Shown: positions 56,989 through 64,000 of the stretch, one piece after another
Layout: the number at the start of each line of letters is the position of its first letter
How positions within the stretch are numbered: position 1 is the stretch's first letter
NCBI GenBank assembly: GCA_029550345.1
Contig: JAKPHK010000068.1
Span: forward strand, 62,001 to 126,000
DNA length: 64,000 nucleotides
Origin: Pseudomonadota bacterium
Lineage (GTDB): Bacteria > Pseudomonadota > Alphaproteobacteria > Sphingomonadales > Sphingomonadaceae
Direction: 5' to 3'
Position numbers and translations under genes: made by a program
Notes under the pieces: generated by a model
What the model was told of the DNA's origin: nothing
Databases searched by the model: none
Seen by the model: only the letters and a program-made list of their open reading frames with translations

Positions 56989-58176
56989 TTAAGGTCGCGT
57001 TAGCCGCGATCGCCCCAGTGGCAGCAGCATTCCGGCCATGGCAACCGCTGCTGCGGCAAGGTGAATCGCTTCCGATCCGAACCCGGCCACAACCGCCGCA
57101 CCCAGCCCGATCGCCAGCAACGCCCTGTCTCCGAGCCACCCAGCCCAGCGCGGCGACATCTGACGCGGCAGAATCCGCAACAGAGCAATCAGCATAAAGG
57201 CCGGAAAGGCGCGATCGATCATATGCTGCCCGGCATGCGCCTGCGTTCCCCAGGCACCCAGCAGAACCAATGCACCATCGCAGATCCAGCCATAAATTTC
57301 CTTGCTGTCCAGCCCTTTGCGATCACGCAGCGTCTCACTTTCGATCCGCGCCAGCAGAACCGCTGCCTCACGCAGGAACCACCCGAAGGCGAGCACGCCA
57401 AGGCCGAGGCCGATCAGCCCGAACCAACCCGCGCCAAGCGCCAGAAGCACCATGATCGCAGCCGCCATGACCAGAGCCGAGGCGCCGGTCCCGGCATGGA
57501 GCATGGCCGGCCCGAAACTGCGAACGGCAAACAGCGCCAAACCGCGCGTCGGACTGAGCACACCTTCACTTTGAGTGCGCTGTCGAATCCACATTGGTTC
57601 AAGCGCGTGCGCCTCATCCTCGCTGCGGATCAGGGTCCAGAACAGGCCGTCCGGCCCGACCGGCGGAATTGGCTTTTGCCGCACCCCGGCCTGTAGCGCG
57701 ATCCGCTGCAGCGCCGAAGAGGCATCGCAATCCGACGGCAGTTCCGCGAGCCGTTCAACCAAACGTCCAGGCAGGCGCATTGCCGCAGCTGCGGCATGGT
57801 TCAGGTCAATCCGCTCGAACCCGGCCTCCAGCCCCTGCTCGATCGGCTGCACTAGCACCGCCTGCCCTTCCCCCAGTAAAGCGCAGGCCTGCGGGATTGA
57901 CAGGAACAGCCCGTCCCCCACAATCACCACTTCATCGACTGCGGTGACGAGTCCTGACAGAGCGCGGCTATTGCCCACGACATGAAACTGGGCACCCGCA
58001 GCCTCGGCCAGGTGCTGCAATTCCACCACTTCTTCGCTCAACCGGTTTGCCAGACAAACGATCCGTTCGCATTGCAGCGAAAGCATTAGCGCAAGCTGTT
58101 GACGTGCAACGGTAATCCCGCCGATACGCAGAAACGCGCGCGGTCTGGCGCTTTCCGGCCCGGCCGGTTCCAGCAT
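56989..58176 (-). CDS. Membrane protein with nucleotidyltransferase-like N-terminal domain
   Basis: 395 residues. The N-terminal 200 residues have a Rossmann-like pattern similar to MobA/IspD-type sugar-nucleotidyltransferases (FLRIGGITVARQQLALMLSL, CERIVCLANR, EVVIVGDGLF, VLVQPIEQGLEAGFERIDL), but the usual Gly-rich GGxGxR loop is missing. The C-terminal half has about six membrane helices. No CDP-alcohol phosphotransferase motif (DGxxAR...D) is seen. Role unknown; its cluster with signalling-like proteins is the main clue. Confidence 0.6.
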   Translation of the reverse strand: MLEPAGPESARPRAFLRIGGITVARQQLALMLSLQCERIVCLANRLSEEVVELQHLAEAAGAQFHVVGNSRALSGLVTAVDEVVIVGDGLFLSIPQACALLGEGQAVLVQPIEQGLEAGFERIDLNHAAAAAMRLPGRLVERLAELPSDCDASSALQRIALQAGVRQKPIPPVGPDGLFWTLIRSEDEAHALEPMWIRQRTQSEGVLSPTRGLALFAVRSFGPAMLHAGTGASALVMAAAIMVLLALGAGWFGLIGLGLGVLAFGWFLREAAVLLARIESETLRDRKGLDSKEIYGWICDGALVLLGAWGTQAHAGQHMIDRAFPAFMLIALLRILPRQMSPRWAGWLGDRALLAIGLGAAVVAGFGSEAIHLAAAAVAMAGMLLPLGRSRLTRP

Positions 58177-58293
58177 TGTCAGGACGGCAACCCGCAGCGT
58201 CTTTCTCCGCGCCTATACTTGGCAAGTAGCGGGTTCTAGGGGACTGTGCCGCGGGTGCCAAGCCGGATGGCTTGCCCTCCCACTGGCAAGCGG

Positions 58294-58596
58294 TCAAACT
58301 GCGGCAAACTCGTCGATAAATGTCTGCATCCGGCGCAGGACGGCCGGATCGCCCGGAGCGCCATCGGCTGCTTCATCGGCAAGCGCAATCAAGCGCTCGG
58401 CGTGAAAGGTGGCGGCAATACCCTTTAGGCGCAGCGCGGCAACCTGCCAGTTACCATCACAGCGGGAGCGCCGCAGCAGATCGAGCTGACGCGCAACACT
58501 CTCAATAAATGCTTGCCGTAGCTCGGAAAACAGCAAGGGATCATCGCCCGCCGCAGCGGCCAACGTCGCATCAAGAGCTCCTGCTTCGTACGCCAT
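58294..58596 (-). CDS. HPt-like protein lacking the phospho-histidine
   Basis: 100 residues with the four-helix HPt pattern: LRQAFIESVARQLDLLRR, then VAALRLKGIAATFHAERLIALADEA. In true HPt proteins this part reads A-H-x-L-K-G; here it is A-L-R-L-K-G, so the histidine is replaced by Leu55. It may be a non-phosphorylated binding partner of the kinase-like protein 2.3 kb downstream. First gene of the cluster, with a 117-bp gap before the next gene. Confidence 0.65.
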   Translation of the reverse strand: MAYEAGALDATLAAAAGDDPLLFSELRQAFIESVARQLDLLRRSRCDGNWQVAALRLKGIAATFHAERLIALADEAADGAPGDPAVLRRMQTFIDEFAAV

Positions 58597-58655
58597 GTAG
58601 CAATCCTAGGCGGCATTGGTTAATCCGGGGTTTATCCACAGGGCAAACATGGTAA

Positions 58656-61283
58656 ATGATGCGGATGAGCGAACCTACCCGCATTCGTGCCATCGATGAT
58701 GAAGCCGCAGAGACCCCGCAGGTGGAGCTTTCGGCGCCAGCTGAAGAGGCGGCGCCCACCGACGCGCAGGAAGACTGGTGGGAAGAACCTGCCGCACGCC
58801 CCGCCCGGGCCTGGCGAGTCATTCTGGGCGCGGTCCTTTCAGTCGCGCTGATCGGCGGCTGGACCGCCCTTTTCGTCGCAGCCAATCTCGATGCCATGCA
58901 GGCAGGCGGATCGCTGGCGCAATGGAGTGGCTGGCTGCGCGATTGGGCGGTGCCAGTGCTGCTGATCGCTGTGGTCTGGCTGATCGCAATGCGCAATTCA
59001 CGCCGCGAAGCCCAGCGGTTTGGCGAGACGGCGCGCTTGCTGAGTGAAGAATCCGCCCGGCTTGAAGCACGCCTTACCACTGTCAACCGCGAACTCAGTC
59101 TGGCGCGGGAATTCATCGCCTCACAGTCCCGCGATATTGAAAGCCTTGGCCGGGTCGCCAGCGAACGGCTCAGCGATCACGCCGCCAAACTCGCTTCGCT
59201 GATTCAGGACAATGGCACCCGGATCGACGCGATCGACAGTGTTAGCGAAGCGGCGCTCCGCAACATGGAATCGCTGCGCGGGCACCTCCCGGTGATCGCC
59301 AGTTCCGCCAAGGACGTAACCAACAACATCGGCACGGCAGGCCGCGCCGCCCATTCGCAAATCGAAGAGCTGATAAACGGGTTCAACCGGCTTAATGAAA
59401 TCAGCAAGGGCAGCGAACACCATGTCGCAACCCTGCGCGGGGCAGTCGATCAGGCGCTGAGCGAGTTCACCAAACAGACCGAACATATCGATGGCCTGGC
59501 CAAAAATCGTTTTGCCGCCCTGGCTGAACGCGGCGCGGAATTCCGCACCCAACTCGATGCCCATGAGGTTGAGGTACTCGCCGCGATCCGCTCCCGCGCT
59601 GCGGCGCTTGGCGAGGAGCTGGAAGGCTCACGCAAGGCCCTGGATGAGCAGGAGGCCCAGACCCTCGCCTCGCTGCGGGCGCGGCTGCTGGCGGTGCGAG
59701 ATGAATCAGCTTCGGTCGTGCGCGGGCTTCGCGAGGGTGAAGAAACCGCCCTCGAGACCTGGAAGCAGGGTATCGAGCGACTTGAACAGCAGCTTGCCTC
59801 TGCCATTTCCACGGTTGGAGAAATCGATGAAAAGGCGATGGAATCGGCCCGCAAACGGCTGGCCGAACTCGCGCTTGAGGCGGAACAGGTCGATGCCCGG
59901 ATGGGTGAGCGCGACAAGCTCTTCGCTGAGGAAATCGAACGCCGCCGCAGCGAATTCGAGGAGCGCCATGGCCAGTTCATCGCCCGGCTTGGTGATCAGC
60001 TGGGAGAGCTCGACGAACGAATCGCACAGCGCCGGGCCGCGCAGGAAGATCAGGGCCAGCGGCTGCTTTCCCAGAGTGAGGCCGTCGCAGCCCAGTTTGA
60101 GCAGCTGGTCGGCAAGGTCGATGAGGCCGCTGCATTGGGCAATAGCGCCGAAACACAGGTTGCAGCCAGTCTGGCCTTACTGGCCGAGAAGCTCACCACA
60201 AGCCGCGAAGCGCTGAGCGGCACCGACGCCGCAATCGCCCAGCTGACCGACGGCAGCGTCCGGCTGCTAGAACTGATCCAGGCCAGCGTGCAGCATACCG
60301 GCACCGATCTGCCCAAGGCGATGGCTACCAGTGAAGCACGCCTCGCCGACATAGAGCGTCGCGCGAATGCCATGCAGGAGCAACTCACCACCGCCGAGAA
60401 ACTGGGTGAGAGCACATCCGTGCACATCATTGAGGGCAATGCCGCGCTGACCGAAGCGATTTCGCGGATCGAGGCCCTGAGCAGCACGCTGTCGCAAGAG
60501 AGCAGCACCCAGGCCGCAACTCTTGAAGCAATGGAAACCGCTCTTGCCAAGGTCCGCAATGAAAGCCTGGCCCTGGCCGAGCAGGCACAGGGCACGCTTG
60601 GCAAGGCAATAGAGGAGCTAAACCAGTCCGCCGCTCAAGCCGTTGCTGGGATCGGTGAGATCAGTGCCGCCAGCCTGACTTCGATCGCTCAGCGCCTCAG
60701 CGACGAAAGCAGCAAGGCGATCGAGCAGGCGATGCAGGCACGGGCTGCTGAAGTTGCCGGTAAACTCGACCTGGCAACCGCCAAGGCCGCTGGTGTCAGC
60801 CGCGACGCCGCGATCCAGCTGCGCGATCAACTGGCGAGGGTCAACGAACTAGCCGGGGCGCTTGAGCAGCGCGTCGCCCACGCACGGGCCCGGGCCGAAG
60901 AGCAGGTTGACAACGATTTCGCCCGACGTGTCGCGTTGATCACCGAAAGTCTGAATTCAAACGCGATCGACATCGCGCGCGCGATGGACAGCGAAGTAAC
61001 CGACACTGCCTGGGCAGCCTACCTCAAGGGCGATCGCGGCATCTTCACCCGCCGGGCGGTGCGCCTGCTCGACACTTCGGAAGCGAAGTCGGTGGCCCAG
61101 CTCTATGAAGGCGACGCCGCCTTCCGCGATCACGTCAGCCGCTTCATCCACGATTTCGAAGCCATGCTGCGCCAGCTGCTTTCAACCCGCGACGGCCACG
61201 CGCTGGGGGTTACGCTGCTTTCATCCGACATGGGCAAGCTCTATGTCGCGCTGGCCCAGGCGATCGAACGCCTGCGCGGTTAG
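58656..61283 (+). CDS. Large membrane-anchored coiled-coil protein
   Basis: 875 residues. An acidic N-terminus is followed by two membrane helices (about 55-75 and 96-112), then about 700 residues of heptad-like, Glu/Ala/Gln-rich coiled coil (for example ERLEQQLASAISTVGEIDEK), and a compact C-terminal domain (DTAWAAYLKGDRGIFTRRAVRLL ... FEAMLRQLLSTRDG). Resembles ATPase-less structural or chemoreceptor-like coiled coils; no catalytic motif. Start could be ATG 58656 or 58665. It is divergent, 59 bp from the HPt-like gene, and may share its regulation. Its stop TAG uses the first G of a MITE. Confidence 0.75.
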   Translation: MMRMSEPTRIRAIDDEAAETPQVELSAPAEEAAPTDAQEDWWEEPAARPARAWRVILGAVLSVALIGGWTALFVAANLDAMQAGGSLAQWSGWLRDWAVPVLLIAVVWLIAMRNSRREAQRFGETARLLSEESARLEARLTTVNRELSLAREFIASQSRDIESLGRVASERLSDHAAKLASLIQDNGTRIDAIDSVSEAALRNMESLRGHLPVIASSAKDVTNNIGTAGRAAHSQIEELINGFNRLNEISKGSEHHVATLRGAVDQALSEFTKQTEHIDGLAKNRFAALAERGAEFRTQLDAHEVEVLAAIRSRAAALGEELEGSRKALDEQEAQTLASLRARLLAVRDESASVVRGLREGEETALETWKQGIERLEQQLASAISTVGEIDEKAMESARKRLAELALEAEQVDARMGERDKLFAEEIERRRSEFEERHGQFIARLGDQLGELDERIAQRRAAQEDQGQRLLSQSEAVAAQFEQLVGKVDEAAALGNSAETQVAASLALLAEKLTTSREALSGTDAAIAQLTDGSVRLLELIQASVQHTGTDLPKAMATSEARLADIERRANAMQEQLTTAEKLGESTSVHIIEGNAALTEAISRIEALSSTLSQESSTQAATLEAMETALAKVRNESLALAEQAQGTLGKAIEELNQSAAQAVAGIGEISAASLTSIAQRLSDESSKAIEQAMQARAAEVAGKLDLATAKAAGVSRDAAIQLRDQLARVNELAGALEQRVAHARARAEEQVDNDFARRVALITESLNSNAIDIARAMDSEVTDTAWAAYLKGDRGIFTRRAVRLLDTSEAKSVAQLYEGDAAFRDHVSRFIHDFEAMLRQLLSTRDGHALGVTLLSSDMGKLYVALAQAIERLRG

Positions 61284-61418
61284 GCCGTAAACTCATAAAT
61301 GACGCCGTCGAGGCGTCCAAATGGCGAACATATCGGGCGAAGGTGCCCGCCGGGAAGGCTGGTGGCACTGAGCCATTTTGACTCAAACTTCGATGGCGTC
61401 ATTTATGAGTTTACGGCC
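61283..61418. mobile_element. 136-bp MITE with 24-bp perfect terminal inverted repeats
   Basis: GGCCGTAAACTCATAAATGACGCC (given here by position 61283-61306; ends GGCCGTAAAC and ATGACGCC) is mirrored perfectly at 61395-61418, and pairing continues inward with one mismatch. It is flanked on both sides by TA (61281-61282 and 61419-61420), the target duplication expected for IS630/Tc1-mariner-type transposition. It has no coding capacity, so it would need a transposase from elsewhere. Both neighbouring genes end with TAG made from flanking TA plus the element's terminal G. Confidence 0.85.
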
Positions 61419-61687
61419 TAATTCCAGATCCAGCTCAGGTCGATGTCGTCGGCGGTGATCCAACCATAGACATAGTTGAAGTAGTAAAACCCGCACAAAA
61501 GCGCCGCGAGGATCGTTGCCCGCAGCGCGATCCGCCTGGGGTCGAAGTTGACCGGCGCGCTGGTGACCTGGCCTGGGACCGTCTCTGCCGCCTCGTCATC
61601 ATGGGTACGCAGGCCGAACGGCATCACCAGAAAGGCACTGAGCACCCACAGCAGAAAATAGATCGCGATGATCGATGTGATTTTCAT
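61418..61687 (-). CDS. DUF1467-family small membrane protein
   Basis: 89 residues from ATG 61687, with two membrane helices (SIIAIYFLLWVLSAFLVMPFG and LRATILAALLCGFYYFNYVYG) and the MPFGLRT motif of DUF1467. The start overlaps the rnj stop by 4 bp (ATGA). The coaX-rnj-DUF1467 order is common in alphaproteobacteria. Function unknown. The stop codon TAG borrows its G from the adjoining MITE. Confidence 0.85.
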   Translation of the reverse strand: MKITSIIAIYFLLWVLSAFLVMPFGLRTHDDEAAETVPGQVTSAPVNFDPRRIALRATILAALLCGFYYFNYVYGWITADDIDLSWIWN

Positions 61688-63327
61688 GGCGCCTGATGCT
61701 CCGGCATGATCACCCGGACCTGTGGCTTCTTGCCTGACCAACGGGTTGCGGCACGGCGCGCGGCCAGGCGCGCAGCCTCGCTGATGACCTCGCGGTCATG
61801 GCGTTGCCCACCCTTGAGCTTGGCCAGCGCCGCGATCACATCTTCCCGGGCTTCGGCAAGAAACTCCTCATGGTCCTCTTCAAGCGGCAGGCCGATCGAT
61901 TCGACATGGGCGCGGCCCTTGCCGTCGAGCACCACGATTACCAGGCCATTGGCAGCAAGCCGCCGCCGCATCACCATCGCCTCGCCATCGGCGGGGGCGA
62001 TGATGTCGCCATCAAGGATCAGCCGACCGGCGCGGACTTCGCTGAACTTGCCGGGTTTGCCCGGTGCCAGACGGACCAGATCGCCGTTAGCCTGCACCAC
62101 GGTCGCCTTGATCCCGCAGGCCTTGCCGAGCCGGGCCTGCTCCTTCATGTGCCGCAGCTCACCGTGGACTGGCATCAGGATCTGCGGACGCAGCCAGCCA
62201 TAAAGCGCCTCCAGCTCGGGCCTACCCGGGTGGCCGGACACGTGGATTGCGTTCTGCCGATCGGTGACGATGGCGATGTCGCGCGCGGCTAGGCGGTTCT
62301 GGATTCGCCCAATTGCGATTTCATTGCCGGGGATCTGGCGGCTTGAGAACAGCACCACATCGCCCGCCTCCAGAGCGATCGGGTGGGTGTCCTCAGCGAT
62401 CCGGGCAAGGGCGGCGCGTGGCTCACCCTGCCCGCCCGTAGCGACGATCAGCACCTCACCACGCGGCAGGCCCATGGCGGTATCGAAGTCGATCACCTCG
62501 GGCAGATCCTGCAAATAGCCGCAGCCCTTGGCAGCGCGGATGATCCGGTCGAGCGAACGCCCGGCAACGCACAGCCGCCGGTTGGTGGCCTGCGCCACTT
62601 CGCCCAGCGTCTGCAAGCGCGCGACGTTTGACGCGAACGTGGTGACCAGCACGCGTTTTCCGTGGTGGCAGCCCACCTCGTCCAACAGGGCCGCGCGCAC
62701 TGCCCCTTCCGATCCCGAAGCCTTCGGATTGAAGACATTGGTTGAATCGCACACCAGCGCGAGGACGCCCTGATCGCCGATCTCGGTCAGCTCGGCTGCG
62801 GTCGCAGGCACCCCGACCAGCGGTTCGTCATCCAGTTTCCAGTCACCGGTGTGGAAAATCCGCCCATAAGGAGTCTCGATCACCAGCGCGTTGCCCTCGG
62901 CAATCGAATGTGCCAGCGGAACGTAGCGGATGCCGAACGGTCCCAGATCAAACCGGTCCAGGTGTTCGATAACGGTCAGTTCAACCTCGTGGCGATTGCC
63001 CGCTTCCTCCAGCTTTTCATTCACCAGCTTGGCGGTGAATGGCGTGGCATAGAGCGGCACGCCAAGCTCCTGGGCGAAATAGGGCACCGCGCCGATGTGA
63101 TCCTCGTGCGCGTGGGTCAACACGATACCGAGCAGGTCCTGCTTGCGCTCCTCGATGAATTCCAGATCGGCGAAGACCAGCTCGGTCCCGGGATATTCGC
63201 TGGCACCAAAGGTCATGCCCAGATCGACCATCAGCCATTTGCCGTCGCAGCCGTAAAGATTGACGTTCATGCCAATCTCGCCCGAACCGCCGAGCGCGCA
63301 AAACAGAAGTTCCTTGCCCGGCTTCAT
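61684..63327 (-). CDS. rnj: Ribonuclease J
   Basis: 547-residue RNA-processing exo/endonuclease. The MBL core has HAHEDHIGA (H72, H74, D76, H77), with further metal ligands in LAHSIAEGN and FHTGDWKLD. The beta-CASP domain contains [11 protein letters not shown] and [10 protein letters not shown] short C-terminal domain follows. It overlaps coaX by 4 bp upstream and DUF1467 downstream. Confidence 0.95.
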   Translation of the reverse strand: MKPGKELLFCALGGSGEIGMNVNLYGCDGKWLMVDLGMTFGASEYPGTELVFADLEFIEERKQDLLGIVLTHAHEDHIGAVPYFAQELGVPLYATPFTAKLVNEKLEEAGNRHEVELTVIEHLDRFDLGPFGIRYVPLAHSIAEGNALVIETPYGRIFHTGDWKLDDEPLVGVPATAAELTEIGDQGVLALVCDSTNVFNPKASGSEGAVRAALLDEVGCHHGKRVLVTTFASNVARLQTLGEVAQATNRRLCVAGRSLDRIIRAAKGCGYLQDLPEVIDFDTAMGLPRGEVLIVATGGQGEPRAALARIAEDTHPIALEAGDVVLFSSRQIPGNEIAIGRIQNRLAARDIAIVTDRQNAIHVSGHPGRPELEALYGWLRPQILMPVHGELRHMKEQARLGKACGIKATVVQANGDLVRLAPGKPGKFSEVRAGRLILDGDIIAPADGEAMVMRRRLAANGLVIVVLDGKGRAHVESIGLPLEEDHEEFLAEAREDVIAALAKLKGGQRHDREVISEAARLAARRAATRWSGKKPQVRVIMPEHQAP

Positions 63328-64000
63328 GCGGCCTCTGCCCGTCCGGCATACAGCAGCGCAATCCCGCGCAAGGTCAGATCCGGTTCGACCCGATCGAACA
63401 GGTGCCCGTGCTGCTGGAACAGCGGCGCCAGCCCGCCGGTGGCGATAACCTTGGTCGGTCGCCCGATCTCTGCCTTCATTCGCGCGATCATCCCTTCGAT
63501 CATGCTGACATAGCCCCAGTAGATCCCGATCTGCATCTGTCCGACAGTATCCTTGCCGATCACGCTGGAACTGGGCGGCGGCTCGATCGCGATCCGCGGA
63601 AGCATCGCCGCGGCATTGTAAAGCGCATCCAGCGAAAGGCTTACCCCGGTGGCGATCGATCCGCCCAGATAGGCTCCGTCAGCCCCGATGTGATCAAAGG
63701 TGGTCGCCGTGCCGAACGAGATGACGATCTTGTCCCCAGCTTCCAGTGCCTGCGCCGCGATCGCGTTAACCGCCCGGTCTGCGCCCAGCGCGCGCGGCTC
63801 ATCCACCTTGAGCGCGATGCCCCACTCGACCGGCGCACGCCCGCCGACCAGCGCCTCTACCCCGAAATACTTCGATGCCAGCTCCTGCAGATTGTGGAGT
63901 GCGCGCGGGACGACCGAAGCGATCACCACCGCATTCACTTCATCCCGGCTGTGCCCCTGCATCCGCAACAGTTGATCAAGCCAGACGGCATATTCATCGG
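63324..64000 (-). CDS. coaX: Type III pantothenate kinase, start outside window
   Basis: First step of coenzyme A synthesis. About 225 residues visible; the frame remains open to base 64000 ([20 protein letters not shown]), so the N-terminal ATP-binding DxGNT motif is beyond the edge. Seen: [11 protein letters not shown] and the metal/pantothenate site [10 protein letters not shown], followed by [23 protein letters not shown] and [10 protein letters not shown]. The stop overlaps the rnj start. Confidence 0.94.
   Translation of the reverse strand, partial: DEYAVWLDQLLRMQGHSRDEVNAVVIASVVPRALHNLQELASKYFGVEALVGGRAPVEWGIALKVDEPRALGADRAVNAIAAQALEAGDKIVISFGTATTFDHIGADGAYLGGSIATGVSLSLDALYNAAAMLPRIAIEPPPSSSVIGKDTVGQMQIGIYWGYVSMIEGMIARMKAEIGRPTKVIATGGLAPLFQQHGHLFDRVEPDLTLRGIALLYAGRAEAA

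Noticed and set aside
1..64000. CRISPR arrays, rRNA genes, prophage or integrated element with att sites
   Set aside because: No regularly spaced repeats, no rRNA-like stretches, and the only tRNA is not bordered by an integrase or a duplicated tRNA end.

Overview
The window is a dense, GC-rich stretch of chromosomal housekeeping genes from an alphaproteobacterium, most likely order Sphingomonadales (Novosphingobium / Erythrobacteraceae type). The support for this is: the dusB(nifR3)-ntrB-ntrC-ntrY-ntrX-hfq-hflX series; a double-domain Hfq; an IspD-IspF fusion; pyruvate dehydrogenase E1 beta with a fused lipoyl domain; the coaX-rnj-DUF1467 and lexA-comEC-gltX-gltA neighbourhoods; and LexA boxes of the GTTC-N7-GTTC type. 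There are no rRNA genes, CRISPR arrays, prophages or complete insertion sequences. The one tRNA seen is tRNA-Arg(CCT).

Layout. 1-3.8 kb (+): metG (5' end outside the window), tatD, an MBL-fold hydrolase, a small membrane protein, mazG. 3.8-13 kb (-): the nitrogen two-component operon dusB, ntrB, ntrC, ntrY, ntrX, then hfq and hflX. 13-24.9 kb: ispDF, cinA (pncC), coq10-like, lipA, carbonic anhydrase, a secreted repeat protein, gyrA, DUF952, a YhhN-like membrane protein, trmFO, an EF-hand protein and a squalene/phytoene-synthase-like protein. 25-31 kb (+): six TadE/TadG-like genes, the first frameshifted. 31-34 kb (-): pdhB, pdhA, ftsB, tRNA-Arg. 34-36.2 kb: DUF1178, a nitrilase-family hydrolase, a glutaredoxin, then (+) an Hsp20 gene behind a ROSE-like RNA thermometer. 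36.6-39.7 kb (-): pyrG, secG, tpiA. 39.9-49.4 kb (+): ppiD, trpE, two alpha/beta hydrolases, trpG, trpD, trpC, moaC, lexA. Then comEC (-), gltX and gltA (+), and a four-gene minus-strand cluster: HPt-like, nucleotidyltransferase-like membrane protein, unknown, histidine-kinase-like. Divergent from that cluster is a long coiled-coil membrane protein. A 136-bp MITE follows, then DUF1467, rnj and coaX (5' end outside the window).

How they work together. The Ntr genes form two sensor/regulator pairs coupled to Hfq-based RNA control. The trp genes with ppiD, secG and tpiA form a biosynthesis and envelope block. Tad-like pseudopilins, without their secretion ATPase or platform genes, make up a surface-structure locus.

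The most unusual items are: (1) the 54.5-58.6 kb cluster, where both the kinase-like and the HPt-like proteins have lost the phospho-accepting histidine; (2) the ROSE-type hairpin over the hsp20 ribosome-binding site; (3) the 61.3 kb MITE, inserted exactly where two convergent stop codons overlap; (4) a duplicated gltA 3' end around a palindrome; (5) the frameshifted TadG-like gene; (6) an NtrX without the sigma-54 contact motif beside an NtrC that has it. Functions are assigned from motifs and gene order only; no database search was possible.
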